From the NCBI RefSeq assembly GCF_001273845.1, contig NZ_JHBW01000069.1, positions 1-64,000 on the forward strand: a stretch of DNA of 64,000 bases, written 5' to 3'. This DNA is from Leucobacter musarum subsp. musarum. Its GTDB lineage: Bacteria > Actinomycetota > Actinomycetes > Actinomycetales > Microbacteriaceae. Positions 21,333-31,466 of the stretch are shown here, piece after piece; positions within the stretch are counted from its first letter, which is position 1, and every line of letters starts with the position of its first letter. The notes under the pieces are model-generated. The model was given only the letters and a program-made list of their open reading frames with translations, searched no databases and was not told the DNA's origin. A program made the translations under genes and the position numbers.

Positions 21333-21929
21333 CTACTCGACGGTGCGGCGGCCCTCGAATGCGCGGCCGAGCGTGACCTCATCGGCGAATTCGAGGTCAC
21401 CGCCGACCGGAAGCCCCGATGCGAGGCGTGAGACCGGCACCTCAATGCTCTTGAGTAGGCGCGACAGGTATGCGGCCGTCGCCTCCCCCTCGAGGTTCGG
21501 GTCGGTCGCGATGATGACCTCGTGCACGTCGCCCTCGCCCAGGCGTCGCATGAGCGACGGAATGCTGAGGTCGTCGGGGCCGATGCCATCGATCGGGCTG
21601 ATGGCTCCACCGAGCACGTGGTAGAGCCCCCGGTATTGACGGGTGCGTTCGATCGCGACGACGTCTTTCGGCTCTTCGACCACACAGATGAGTGATGCGT
21701 CACGACGCGGGTCGCGGCAGATCGAGCACTGCTCTTGCTCGGTGATATTGCCGCAGACGTCGCAGAAGCGCACTTTTTCACGAATATCTGAGAGCAGTTC
21801 GGCAAGCCGTGTGACATCGAAATTCTGCGTTTGCAGAATGTGGAAGGCGATGCGCTGGGCCGACTTCGGGCCGATGCCGGGGAGACGCCCGAACTCGTCG
21901 ATCAAGTCTTGAACGATGCCGTCGTACAC
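21333..21929 (-). CDS. recR: Recombination mediator RecR
   Basis: RecR (198 aa) acts with RecO (and RecF) to load RecA on gapped DNA. It has an N-terminal helix-hairpin-helix ([19 protein letters not shown]), a four-cysteine zinc finger (Cys56, 59, 68, 71), and a TOPRIM domain containing CVVEEPKDV. The GTG start at 21929 has GAGGAGG upstream. It lies 96 bp after dnaX on the same strand; no ybaB gene is found between them, unlike in many bacteria. Confidence 0.96.
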   Translation of the reverse strand: MYDGIVQDLIDEFGRLPGIGPKSAQRIAFHILQTQNFDVTRLAELLSDIREKVRFCDVCGNITEQEQCSICRDPRRDASLICVVEEPKDVVAIERTRQYRGLYHVLGGAISPIDGIGPDDLSIPSLMRRLGEGDVHEVIIATDPNLEGEATAAYLSRLLKSIEVPVSRLASGLPVGGDLEFADEVTLGRAFEGRRTVE

Positions 21930-22025
21930 GGTGCTGCCTCCTCATGATGCGGCGACGCAAGCGCCGCTCTGCACACACCCTAGTCGTGATCAGGGCGGGT
22001 GGGTGGGTATGGGGTGAGTCTTCGG

Positions 22026-24881
22026 CTACCGCGGGGGCAGCGGACGCTCCTCGACGAATCGTGCCCCGAGCACTTCGCGCACCACCGCTTCCCCGTACCG
22101 GGTGAAAGCCGGCTTCGCAGTCTTCGGCGCATCTGGCGACCCCGCGGGCGCTGGGCTGGGTGCCGCAGAAGAAGCGATCGCAGCGGACTCAGTCGTCACC
22201 GCAGCGGTGCCGGTCGGCACCCCAGACGCCACCCCGTCTGACGCAACGGACGGTGCCGGTGCCGTGCGGGGAGCGGCTGGTCGCGACATCGAAGATCGAG
22301 GCGCGGCGTAGGGGTCGCCCTCTTCATCGTCTGGAGCCTCACCCGCATCGTCGGCATACGGGTCACCAAAGTCTGCCGGGTCGGCATACGGCGTCGCCGA
22401 AGCTTCGGGGTCGCGAGTGGTCGCGGCAGACGGTGCGGGATCACCGCTCGCCGGGGGCTCGGAGCTTGACTCCGAATTCGCTTCTATGGTGGCAGCCGCG
22501 GTTTCGGCCAACACTTCTGCCGCCGATGGAATCGGACCCGCGCTGACCGCTGCGGCCTGCGCCGGAGTGCCAGGCTGCGGGTCGGCCCAGGCCGGTGCGG
22601 CGAGCGCCGGCCCGAGCCCGCTCAATCGGGCCGCGGCGCGGGCCATCGGATCGTCGGCCTCTGGTTCGGAGGGTGCAGCGGGCGCATTCGGGAGGTCGGC
22701 TGACCCCGCCCGATGAGGCTCCTCTGCGTCGGCGGCGGAACCGGGTTCCCGTGCCCCACCCTGCGCGCCCGGAGCCGAACCGGCGGGCATGCGCTTCGGC
22801 TGGTACTTCACGCTGATGCCGACCGACGAGAGGATCGCTTCTCGAAGTGGACCCGCACCCGACGTTTTGAACGCCGCCAGATCGGATTCCGACGCAAGCC
22901 CCACAGTGAGCACGTCATCGACGAGGTCGAGCGGCGCAATGACCCGTACGGCATTCCAGGCATCTCGATCGCGCTCGAGAATCTCTTCGAGCAGGTCGGG
23001 CCAGAGCTCGAGCAGATCGTCGTACCCGCCGGACTCGGCAACCGGCACCGCCGTCTCGTCGTCATGGGCGTCTGCGGCATCGGGCTCGGCAGAGACCGAT
23101 GCTTCGGGCCCGACGACGGAAGCAGGAACGGACTCAGCGGGCCGCTGCGCGGCCGATGCGTCTGAGGCACCGTTCGCAGGCGGCGTTACCGGCTGGGCCG
23201 GCGCAGACGATGCAGCGGGCGTCGACGTCGGCTCCGAACCGATGCTTGCAATCTGAGCGGCGCTCAGCACCGCGGAAATCGGCCGACCGAATGTCGCTGC
23301 GCCCTCGTTCGGATGCGGCGCACCCCCGTCGGCGTTGCCTGGCGCAGATGACTGAGCTGCAGGTGCCGGTGCAGCAGCGGGTGCCGGCGCGGCAATCGGC
23401 TCAGCCGCAGGCGCTGCCGCTGGAGCGTCGTCGGACTCGTTCAAGAACTCGCGAATTGATGCCGCCGTCTGCGCAGCATTCGGGGCGGGTGCGGTATTCG
23501 GGGCGGGTGCCGCAGCGGGTACCGGCGCCGCTTGGGCAGCTTGCGGCGTGCGAGCGGGCGCTTCCGGTGCAGTGGCCGCGCTGCGCGCTGCGGCGAGCGC
23601 CGCCAGCGGGTCGGGCTTCGGCTCGGGCGGCGTCTGCGGCGCGACCGATCGCGGTGCCGATGCGCCTGGGCGTTGACCGTTGCCCTGAGCCACGGGCTGC
23701 TGGCCGAACTGCTGCGGCGTCTGCGGGGCGCCTGCCGACGGTGCACCAGCCGCTGGAACCGACTGCTGAGGCTGGGCAGCACTCTGCACGAGGGCGCGCG
23801 CGATCATCAGTTCGAGTTGCAGCCGGGGCGCGGTTGCTCCGGCCATCTTGTCGAGGGCGGCGCTCACCACGTCGGCGATGCGCGAGACCTCGCCGGGGCC
23901 GAACGACTGGGCCTGCTCGAACATGCGGGTGAGCTGATCTTGCGGCACCCCTCGAAACACTGCTGCGGCGCCGTCGACGGTGGTCGCGTTGACCACGATG
24001 AGGTCGCGGAGTCGCTCGAGCAGGTCTTCCACGAAGCGGCGCGGATCTTGACCCGTCTGCACCACTCGGTCGGTGGCGCGGAACGCGGCCGCGGGGTCAT
24101 GCGCGCCGAAGGCGGCCACCACGTCGTCGAGCAGTTCGGCGTGGGTGAAGCCGAGCAGCCCCGCGGCGCGCTCTGCCGTCACGAGATCGCCTTCGGAGCC
24201 GGCAATAAGCTGGTCGAGGATCGACAGGGTGTCGCGTGCCGACCCGCCGCCGGCTCGCACGACGAGCGGCAATACGCCCGGCTCGACCTTGACTCCCTCG
24301 CTGTCGCAGAGCGACTGCACGTAGTCGATGAGCGTGCCCGGTGCGATAAGGCGGAACGGGTAGTGATGGGTGCGCGAGCGGATCGTGCCGATGACTTTGT
24401 CGGGCTCGGTCGTGGCGAACACGAACTTCACGTGCGGCGGCGGCTCTTCGACGATCTTGAGCAGTGCGTTGAACCCGCCGGGCGTCACCATGTGCGCCTC
24501 GTCGATGATGAAGATCTTGAAACGATCGCGGGCAGGGGCGAACACCGCGCGCTCGCGCAGGTCGCGTGCGTCGTCGACGCCACCGTGGCTCGCGGCGTCG
24601 ATCTCGACGACGTCCAGTGATCCGCCGCCGTCTCGACTCAGCTCGATGCAACTCGGGCACACACCACACGGAGTGTCGGTCGGGCCCTCGGCGCAGTTCA
24701 AGCAGCGCGCCAGAATACGGGCCGAGGTCGTCTTGCCGCAGCCGCGCGGGCCACTGAACAAATAGGCGTGACCGATACGACCGGTGCGCAGGGCCGTCAT
24801 CAGGGGTTCGGTCACCTGCGACTGCCCGATCATCTCGGAAAAAGCGTCTGGCCGATAACGGCGATAAAGAGCGGCAACCAC
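22026..24881 (-). CDS. dnaX: DNA polymerase III subunit gamma/tau
   Basis: The clamp-loader ATPase of the replisome, 951 aa. It has the P-loop GPRGCGKT (44-51), a zinc-binding set Cys60, 63, 72, 75 and 78, and DEAHMVT. The AAA+ core ends around residue 370. The rest is a long Ala/Pro/Glu-rich region typical of actinobacterial tau, with one conserved island (about residues 620-710, YDDLLELWPDLLEEI...) that probably contacts polymerase alpha, and a short conserved C-terminus. The start is the GTG at 24881, six nt after a TAGCAT box, so the transcript may be leaderless. I saw no obvious slippery site for a gamma frameshift product. Confidence 0.96.
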   Translation of the reverse strand: MVAALYRRYRPDAFSEMIGQSQVTEPLMTALRTGRIGHAYLFSGPRGCGKTTSARILARCLNCAEGPTDTPCGVCPSCIELSRDGGGSLDVVEIDAASHGGVDDARDLRERAVFAPARDRFKIFIIDEAHMVTPGGFNALLKIVEEPPPHVKFVFATTEPDKVIGTIRSRTHHYPFRLIAPGTLIDYVQSLCDSEGVKVEPGVLPLVVRAGGGSARDTLSILDQLIAGSEGDLVTAERAAGLLGFTHAELLDDVVAAFGAHDPAAAFRATDRVVQTGQDPRRFVEDLLERLRDLIVVNATTVDGAAAVFRGVPQDQLTRMFEQAQSFGPGEVSRIADVVSAALDKMAGATAPRLQLELMIARALVQSAAQPQQSVPAAGAPSAGAPQTPQQFGQQPVAQGNGQRPGASAPRSVAPQTPPEPKPDPLAALAAARSAATAPEAPARTPQAAQAAPVPAAAPAPNTAPAPNAAQTAASIREFLNESDDAPAAAPAAEPIAAPAPAAAPAPAAQSSAPGNADGGAPHPNEGAATFGRPISAVLSAAQIASIGSEPTSTPAASSAPAQPVTPPANGASDASAAQRPAESVPASVVGPEASVSAEPDAADAHDDETAVPVAESGGYDDLLELWPDLLEEILERDRDAWNAVRVIAPLDLVDDVLTVGLASESDLAAFKTSGAGPLREAILSSVGISVKYQPKRMPAGSAPGAQGGAREPGSAADAEEPHRAGSADLPNAPAAPSEPEADDPMARAAARLSGLGPALAAPAWADPQPGTPAQAAAVSAGPIPSAAEVLAETAAATIEANSESSSEPPASGDPAPSAATTRDPEASATPYADPADFGDPYADDAGEAPDDEEGDPYAAPRSSMSRPAAPRTAPAPSVASDGVASGVPTGTAAVTTESAAIASSAAPSPAPAGSPDAPKTAKPAFTRYGEAVVREVLGARFVEERPLPPR

Positions 24882-24887
24882 GGGTCC

Positions 24888-24893
24888 ATGCTA
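24888..24893 (-). promoter_or_regulatory. Candidate leaderless -10 of dnaX
   Basis: TAGCAT ends six bases before the GTG start codon and no ribosome site fits between them. This is the arrangement of actinobacterial leaderless promoters. Confidence 0.5.
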
Positions 24894-24940
24894 CCCGCGG
24901 ACCACCGACATTTCGCCGTCTCCGTCTTCCATCACGAGGT

Positions 24941-24946
24941 TAGACT
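24941..24946 (+). promoter_or_regulatory. Candidate leaderless -10 of the Lrp/AsnC gene
   Basis: TAGACT is followed by GACTTC and then the ATG at 24953. The 6-nt spacing mirrors that of the divergent dnaX gene. Confidence 0.5.
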
Positions 24947-24952
24947 GACTTC

Positions 24953-25468
24953 ATGGACGTGGCCGCCGGAGGAGATGACCAGCTGCTTGATGACGCGGAT
25001 CGCGACATCATCGATCAGCTCCGCGTCGACGGCCGAATGTCGTTTTCGGAGATTGGCCGGCGACTCGGGTACTCCGAGCCGACCATCCGTCAACGGTACA
25101 ATCGGCTGGTCTCACTGGGCATCATCTACGTTGCCGGGATGTACGACGAGACGAAGATCGGCGGCATCGCGGCGCACGTCGGTTTGCGCGTCGCCGAAGT
25201 GCCCGTTGCGCGCGTGGCCGAGCAGCTGGCCGATCACCCGCAGATCAAATACGTCGCCTGCGCGCTCGGGTACTACGACATCATTTTGGACGTAGTCGCG
25301 GAGGATGCGCAGGCGCTCGGGCGCATCGTGCTGCAAGATCTCCGCCGCATCCGGGGCATCTCAGAGGTCGAAACACTGACGGTGCTCGAGGTGCAGAAAG
25401 ACACCTACCTCTGGCAAGGATTCCGTGAGCCGTCCCCGCGCAGCGCCGCACGAGGCGTTGCCGGCTGA
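24953..25468 (+). CDS. Lrp/AsnC-family transcriptional regulator
   Basis: The product of 171 aa has an N-terminal winged helix-turn-helix (about residues 14-60: DRDIIDQLRVDGRMSFSEIG...SEPTIRQRYNRL) and a C-terminal RAM/ligand domain with the LGYYDIILDVVAED segment. Such regulators form octamers and respond to amino acids. It is divergent from dnaX. It lies tail to tail with a second Lrp/AsnC gene and near the potBCDA-nitrilase operon, so a role in controlling that operon is a reasonable guess but not shown. Confidence 0.9.
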   Translation: MDVAAGGDDQLLDDADRDIIDQLRVDGRMSFSEIGRRLGYSEPTIRQRYNRLVSLGIIYVAGMYDETKIGGIAAHVGLRVAEVPVARVAEQLADHPQIKYVACALGYYDIILDVVAEDAQALGRIVLQDLRRIRGISEVETLTVLEVQKDTYLWQGFREPSPRSAARGVAG

Positions 25469-25483
25469 GTTTCCACGAACCGC

Positions 25484-25960
25484 TCAGCCGTTCGGATCGC
25501 TGATGCTTTGCCCGGCGGTGCCACGCAGGCCTTCCCAGGTGTAATCTTTCGCCAGCGAGGTCACGATGATCGGCTGGATTGAGGCGACCCCCGGGTGCCG
25601 GCGAATCTCGTCCATCAAGTCGATGAGTCGCGGTTGGTCGCGACACGTCGCCTCGAGGTAGATGTCGTGCGAGCCGGCGACCAGCGCGATGTGATTGATC
25701 TGGTTGATGCCCGACAGGCTGTCGGCGACCGAACGCGGGGTCAGATTGCGGACGCGCAGGAGCAGACGCACGACCTGATGCCCGAGCAGCAGCGCGTTGC
25801 AGAGCGCCACGATCGTGATGACGTCATCGTCCTCGAGCTTCGCGAGGCGCGTGCGCACCGTGGACTGCGCGATCCCGAGCTCCTCGGAGAGCGATGCGAA
25901 CGAGCGTCGCCCGTCGCGTGCAAGCAGCTCGATCAGTCGCCGATCCAGATCATCTACCAC
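25484..25960 (-). CDS. Second Lrp/AsnC-family transcriptional regulator
   Basis: The product of 158 aa starts at the GTG at 25960, which has a perfect GGAGGT six nt upstream; the frame stays open further up but without a start signal. It has an N-terminal HTH (LDRRLIELLARDGRRSFASLSEELG) and a C-terminal ligand domain with the VAGSHDIYLEATCRD segment. It lies directly after the catabolic operon ending at 26086 and is separated from it by a terminator. It is the better positional candidate for regulating that operon. It differs clearly in sequence from the other Lrp/AsnC gene, so this is not a recent duplication. Confidence 0.88.
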   Translation of the reverse strand: MVDDLDRRLIELLARDGRRSFASLSEELGIAQSTVRTRLAKLEDDDVITIVALCNALLLGHQVVRLLLRVRNLTPRSVADSLSGINQINHIALVAGSHDIYLEATCRDQPRLIDLMDEIRRHPGVASIQPIIVTSLAKDYTWEGLRGTAGQSISDPNG

Positions 25961-26015
25961 GCGCGCACCTCCGGGTTCCTCTTCGAGGGTAGCGCGCCAC
26001 CCCCTCCGCACACGG

Positions 26016-26048
26016 CGAACGTCCCGAGAAGCATTCCCGGGACGTTCG
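26016..26048 (-). terminator. Terminator of the pot-nitrilase-BKACE operon
   Basis: An 11-bp perfect stem (CGAACGTCCCG / CGGGACGTTCG, 26016-26026 and 26038-26048) lies 38 bp after the stop of the last operon gene and before the Lrp/AsnC start. Confidence 0.65.
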
Positions 26049-26085
26049 TCTGGAGCGACGGATCGCTCGAGCACGCGAAGACGCG

Positions 26086-26811
26086 TCAGGCCGCTTCGAG
26101 GGCCCGCACCGCGCGCACCAACTCGGCATTGTCGACGGGTGCCGATCCGTCAGGCAGCGTCACGCCGTCTTCGAACCCGATGCGGGTCTCGCACCCGTCG
26201 GCGATCGCCGCTTCCACGACGGGCCAGACCGTCTCGTCGTACCCGTGATAGAGAATCGGTGCGGTGACGCCGGCCTCGCGCAGCACCGCCGAGATCTCGC
26301 GGCACTGGGCCACTGCGAGCTCCGGGTCTTCGGTCTCGGGCTCGATCAGCACGCGAACGTTGCGGTGCAGCGTCGACGAAGCGAGCAGCGCGGGCACGTC
26401 ATCCATCGACCACACGGCTGACTCGAGAATCATGCCGCGCTCGAGCACGAGTTCGGCGGCCTCGGCCGCGCCCTCCTCGCAGAACGCCACAGAAGCGAAA
26501 TCGGGCAGCGCGTCTGCCGGCCAGGCCGCAACGTGCGCCATGCGCTCAGCGTGGGAATCGACGGTCCAGAGCCCAGTCGTCGTGCCGATGACGAGCTCGG
26601 GGCGTGCGGCGCGCACCGCGCGCACCCACTCGCCGATGGCATCGGGGTGGATGGTCTGCCCGCCCTCGGCCGTGATGACGTGCGCGTGCACGACGTCGGC
26701 ACCGGCGTCGACAGCGGCAATCGATGCCGCGACGATCTCTGCGGTGGTCTGGGGCACCGCGGGGTGCTCGGTGCGGGGTCGCCCGCCGTTGATCGCTGCT
26801 TTCAGGAGCAT
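26086..26811 (-). CDS. Beta-keto acid cleavage enzyme (BKACE, DUF849)
   Basis: The product of 241 aa belongs to the 3-keto-5-aminohexanoate cleavage enzyme superfamily. Members condense a beta-keto acid with acetyl-CoA to give acetoacetate and a new CoA ester. The N-terminus KAAINGGRPRTEHPAVPQT and metal-site ADVVHAHV (His42, His44) are typical, as is the later RIGFEDG containing the metal-binding Glu. At 241 aa it is shorter than the classical Kce (about 275-310 aa), so it belongs to a compact subgroup of unknown substrate. It is the last gene of the pot operon, next to the RraA-like and nitrilase-like genes. Confidence 0.85.
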   Translation of the reverse strand: MLLKAAINGGRPRTEHPAVPQTTAEIVAASIAAVDAGADVVHAHVITAEGGQTIHPDAIGEWVRAVRAARPELVIGTTTGLWTVDSHAERMAHVAAWPADALPDFASVAFCEEGAAEAAELVLERGMILESAVWSMDDVPALLASSTLHRNVRVLIEPETEDPELAVAQCREISAVLREAGVTAPILYHGYDETVWPVVEAAIADGCETRIGFEDGVTLPDGSAPVDNAELVRAVRALEAA

Positions 26812-26904
26812 GGAAGAAGTGCCTTTCGTTGAGATTTTGGGCGCGCTCGACCACGCCGGCGTAGGATCGCCGACGAGGCCGAGTGCGGTGTGCGGGCCCG
26901 GGGG

Positions 26905-27591
26905 CTACTGCGGGGTGTCGCTCGCGAGCAGTGCGGCGGCGGTCGCGCTCGCACCGGTCAGATCACCGAGGCGCTTGCCCGCGCGCAGGTCGTCGACGAG
27001 CTCGGGCTCCTCCGCGTCGTCGGCGAGCGCGATGTCCACGATGCGTTCGAGGGTGTCGAGCGGTACCACGAGCACGCCGTTGGCGTCGGCAAGCACCACG
27101 TCGCCGGGGTGCACCACGGCGCCTCCGCAGGTGACGGGCAGGTTGACGCCGCCGGCGTCGATCCCGTGCAACTTGGTCGTGAGCATGCTCGTGCCCCGCG
27201 CATGCACCGCGAGCCCCAGCTCGGCGATCTCGTCAGTATCGGTGACGACACCATCGACGACGGCGCCCGCCGCGCCGCGCACCACGAGCTGCGCGGCGAC
27301 GACCTCGCCGAGCGGCGCGTGGCGAACGTCGCCACCGGTGTCGAGGACGAGCACGTGCCCGGGCTCGACCAGACCTGCCGCGTGGTGCAGCGCAGTCGAG
27401 TCGGTTGCGGTGGTGCGCACCGTGAACGCGGTGCCGATGGTGCGGGAGCCGGAATCGACGATGCGGCGCACCGCGGGCTCGACAAAGCCCTCCTCAAGGT
27501 AGTGGCCGAGCGTCGGGAAGCTCAGACGTTCGAGCTTCTCGCGCAGCTCTGCGCTCAGTACGGGGGGCACCTGACCGGTCTGGAAGAACAT
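26905..27591 (-). CDS. RraA-like protein (HMG/CHA aldolase superfamily)
   Basis: The product of 228 aa has the RraA fold signature: VLVLDTGGDVRHAPLGEVVAA, GAVVDGVVTDTDEI and PGDVVLADANGVLVVP. Members are either RNase E regulators or divalent-metal aldolases/decarboxylases of 4-hydroxy-4-methyl-2-oxoglutarate and oxaloacetate. In the active enzymes the DGxxRD motif supplies an Arg that binds the pyruvyl carboxylate; here it reads DGVVTD, so the Asp is kept but the Arg is Thr. It may use a different substrate or have lost aldolase activity. It lies between a nitrilase-like amidase and a BKACE, so a catabolic role is more likely than RNase regulation. Confidence 0.8.
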   Translation of the reverse strand: MFFQTGQVPPVLSAELREKLERLSFPTLGHYLEEGFVEPAVRRIVDSGSRTIGTAFTVRTTATDSTALHHAAGLVEPGHVLVLDTGGDVRHAPLGEVVAAQLVVRGAAGAVVDGVVTDTDEIAELGLAVHARGTSMLTTKLHGIDAGGVNLPVTCGGAVVHPGDVVLADANGVLVVPLDTLERIVDIALADDAEEPELVDDLRAGKRLGDLTGASATAAALLASDTPQ

Positions 27592-27602
27592 GGATTCTCT
27601 CT

Positions 27603-28403
27603 CTAGCTGATGGCGTATTCGAGGACAATGCGACGGTTGTCGAGCGCGGGGAGCATCTGACGGGCGCGCGCGAGGCGCACCGCGTCGATGTCGGCGATGA
27701 GTAGCGACTCGTCATGGGCATTGGATTCGGCGACGACGACGCCGAGGGGATCGATCACCCGGCTGAGCCCCACGGAATCGTCGCCGACCGTTCCGGCCGC
27801 GAGGAACCAGCTCACATTCTCAATTGCGCGTGCCCGGGTGAGCACCGACCAGTGCTGTTCCTTGCCCTTGCCCGAGACCCAGGCCGCCGACAACGAGATG
27901 ATGTCGACACCGCGATCGGCGAAGCTTCGGAAGAGTTCGGGAAAACGCACGTCGTAACAGTTCGCGATGCCCACGCGCAGCCCGTCGACCTCGATGATCG
28001 GCGGCAACAGCGACCCGCGGGTCACGTACGCGCTTTCCTGATAGGCGAAGGCGTCGTAAGTGTGCACCTTGTGGTAGCGGGCGAGCTCGGTCCCTTCGGG
28101 GCTCACCGCGAGGATCGTGTTGTAGGGCAGCGCCGACCCGTTCGGCTCATAGCCCCCCGCGATCACCGTAATGCCGTGCTCGCGGGCGAGGTCAGCCAAC
28201 AGGGCCTCGAATTTCGGCCAGATCTCGCTGAGGAGTTCGGGGAAACGGGGCTTGATCACGTCATCCGCGAGCAACATCGCCTCTTCGGGAAAAACCACGA
28301 GCCGGGCGCCGGCTGCGGCGGCCTGCGCGGTGTAGGTCGAGATGGTCTCGAAGTTGACGGCGGGGTCGATGCCCGGTGAGGTCTGCGCGACGGCGACTTT
28401 CAT
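27603..28403 (-). CDS. Nitrilase-superfamily carbon-nitrogen hydrolase
   Basis: The product of 266 aa begins MKVAVAQTSPGIDPAVNFET at the ATG at 28403, with AAGGAA upstream. The catalytic triad is visible as Glu40 (VVFPEEA), Lys112 (YHKVHTY) and Cys149 (GIANCYDVRFPE). The cytosolic enzyme would hydrolyse an amide, or release ammonia from a carbamoyl or nitrile-like group. The gene order with a spermidine/putrescine-type importer suggests an amide or carbamoyl derivative of an amine, but the substrate cannot be read from sequence. It is followed by the RraA-like gene with an 11-bp gap. Confidence 0.9.
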   Translation of the reverse strand: MKVAVAQTSPGIDPAVNFETISTYTAQAAAAGARLVVFPEEAMLLADDVIKPRFPELLSEIWPKFEALLADLAREHGITVIAGGYEPNGSALPYNTILAVSPEGTELARYHKVHTYDAFAYQESAYVTRGSLLPPIIEVDGLRVGIANCYDVRFPELFRSFADRGVDIISLSAAWVSGKGKEQHWSVLTRARAIENVSWFLAAGTVGDDSVGLSRVIDPLGVVVAESNAHDESLLIADIDAVRLARARQMLPALDNRRIVLEYAIS

Positions 28404-28434
28404 GTGCGGTTCCTTGTCTCGCGACGAGCGGTGT

Positions 28435-29526
<1,092 letters not shown>

Positions 29527-29564
29527 GCTCGTGATCTCGCTTGTCGTTCGTGTCGGACCGGGGG

Positions 29565-30623
29565 TCAGGAAGCCTTCACCCGCGTCCAGCCGTCCTGGTA
29601 GAACGACATGGCGGATCCGGGATCGACGATGAAGTCGGCGTTCGCGACCTGCTCGTCTGAGGCGTACACGGCCGCGTTGGAGAGCAAGCCCTGATCATCG
29701 ACGTGCTCCTGCGCATCGGCGTTGGCGCTCGCGAGACCGCCGTCGTTCGTCGCCATGGCCGCGATGTCGGGGCGGAGCAGGAAGTTGATGAAGGCGTACG
29801 CGGCGTCGCTGTGCGGAGCACCCTTGGCGATCGACAGGCCGTCGACCCACAGGCTGCCGCCCTCCTCGGGAAGCACGTAGTGCACATCGTCGTTCTCGGC
29901 GACGATCTTCGCGGTGCTCGTGCCACCCCACGCCTCGGAGATGCACACGTCGCCGTTCGCGACCAGCTCGCCGTAGTTCGTCGAGTTGTATCCGGCGAGC
30001 AGCGGCTTCTGCGCGATGAGCGAATCCGTCGCCTCGCCGATCTCAGCCTCGTCGGTGCTGTCCGCGTCGAAACCGTTCACCTGCAGACCGGCAATGTAGG
30101 ACGCCAGCATGTTGTCCAGCATGTTGATCTTGCCCGACCACTTCTTGTCGAACAGCGACTTCCAGCTCGTGATCTCTTCGCCGCCGGTGCAGGTCGAGTT
30201 GTAGAGCAGGCCCGTGGTGCCCCAGACCCACGGCACGGAGTAGGCGTTGTCGGGGTCGTAGCTCGGGTTCACGAACTTGTCGGCGATGCCGTCAAAGCCT
30301 TCGATCTGGTCGTGGTCGAGGGGCTCCAGCAGCTCCTGGCCGACGAGCTGCTGCACGGCGTACTGACTCGGCTCGACGATGTCGTACCCCGAGTTGCCTG
30401 CGGCCAGCTTCGAGATCATCGTCTCGTTGCTGTCGAAGTTGTCGACGTTGACCTTGATACCGGTCTCCTCGGTGAAGGCATCGAACACCGACTGAGGAAT
30501 CTCGTCGGCCCACGCATAGACGTTGAGCTCGGTGGAGGGGCCGTCATTGCCGGATGCGCTGCAGGAGGTGAGTGCGAGTGCGGCAACAATGCCGACCGCT
30601 GCGAGGGTGATCTTCTTCGTCAT
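29565..30623 (-). CDS. ABC importer substrate-binding lipoprotein, PotD type
   Basis: The product of 352 aa starts at the ATG at 30623. The signal peptide MTKKITLAAVGIVAALALTSC ends in a lipobox with Cys21, so the mature protein is lipid-anchored outside the membrane. The sequence then has the PotD/PotF-type start (LNVYAWADEIPQSVFDAFTEETG) and the internal SWKSLFDKKW, ISEAWGG and YAFINFLLRPDIAA segments of polyamine-binding proteins. The true ligand could be a polyamine or another cationic or amide compound. It is encoded between the permease genes and the ATPase gene. Confidence 0.9.
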   Translation of the reverse strand: MTKKITLAAVGIVAALALTSCSASGNDGPSTELNVYAWADEIPQSVFDAFTEETGIKVNVDNFDSNETMISKLAAGNSGYDIVEPSQYAVQQLVGQELLEPLDHDQIEGFDGIADKFVNPSYDPDNAYSVPWVWGTTGLLYNSTCTGGEEITSWKSLFDKKWSGKINMLDNMLASYIAGLQVNGFDADSTDEAEIGEATDSLIAQKPLLAGYNSTNYGELVANGDVCISEAWGGTSTAKIVAENDDVHYVLPEEGGSLWVDGLSIAKGAPHSDAAYAFINFLLRPDIAAMATNDGGLASANADAQEHVDDQGLLSNAAVYASDEQVANADFIVDPGSAMSFYQDGWTRVKAS

Positions 30624-30679
30624 GGAAGGATCCTTTCGATGTGGGGAACTGCGAATGTGAAGTGGGATCGCGCCAGCGT

Positions 30680-31462
30680 TCAGCCGCGCGACTCCACGAG
30701 GATGCGTCGCATCTGGGTGACGCCGACGGCGAGCACGATGACAAGCGTGAGCAGGATCAGCAGCGCGCCGAGGGCGTTGATGCTGGGGGTCAATCCGGTC
30801 TTCAGGCTCGAGTAGATCTTCAGCGGGAGCGTGGTCGACCCCACACCGCTCAAGAACGTCGACATCACGATGTTGCTGAAGGAGGTCGTGAAGCTCAGGA
30901 GCCAGGCTGCGACGACCGCGGGCCGAAGGAGCGGAAGATACACACGGGTGAAGGTCTGCCAGGGGTTGCACCCGAGATCGGTGGCGGCTTCGGGCAGGCT
31001 CGGGTCGAGCATCGCCGCCGAGCTCATGATGACGAGCGTGGCCAGCGGCAGAGACACGATGAGGTGCCCGAGCACGAGGGTGACGATGCCGAGCGGCAGG
31101 TGCGTCGCGCTGAATACACTGAGCAGCGCGACACCGAGCACGATTTCGGGAACGATGAGGGGAAGCGCGATCATACCGATCAGCGCCGTCTTTCCACGGC
31201 CCCGGTAGCGCGATATTCCGAGCGAGAACAGGATGCCGATGATCGCGGCGACGGTTGCCGTGATGACCGCGACGATGGCGCTCGTTCGCAGCGTCTGCAT
31301 CAGCGCCGCGTCCTGGAACAGGTCGATGTACCACTGGAGGGTGAGTCCCTCGAAACGGGTGTTGGTGCCCGCAGCATTGAATGAGTACACGATCACCGCA
31401 ATGATCGGGATGTAGAGGAAGACGAACACCGCTCGGGCGATGTTGTTCACGAGCCGATCCAT
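30680..31462 (-). CDS. ABC importer permease, PotC type
   Basis: The product of 260 aa has about six membrane helices and the cytoplasmic EAA loop (PEAATDLGCNPWQTFTRVYLP), which contacts the ATPase. It is the second of two permeases of the importer and follows the PotB-type gene by 4 bp. The family moves spermidine, putrescine and related solutes inward. Confidence 0.92.
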   Translation of the reverse strand: MDRLVNNIARAVFVFLYIPIIAVIVYSFNAAGTNTRFEGLTLQWYIDLFQDAALMQTLRTSAIVAVITATVAAIIGILFSLGISRYRGRGKTALIGMIALPLIVPEIVLGVALLSVFSATHLPLGIVTLVLGHLIVSLPLATLVIMSSAAMLDPSLPEAATDLGCNPWQTFTRVYLPLLRPAVVAAWLLSFTTSFSNIVMSTFLSGVGSTTLPLKIYSSLKTGLTPSINALGALLILLTLVIVLAVGVTQMRRILVESRG

Positions 31463-31466
31463 GAGA

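Noticed and set aside
22026-24881. Programmed frameshift site in dnaX
   Set aside because: I found no clear A-rich slippery heptamer with a following hairpin; GC-rich dnaX genes usually make only the long form.
30624-31334. Upstream extension of the binding-protein frame
   Set aside because: The frame is open through the potC gene by chance; the signal peptide and lipobox begin at 30623.
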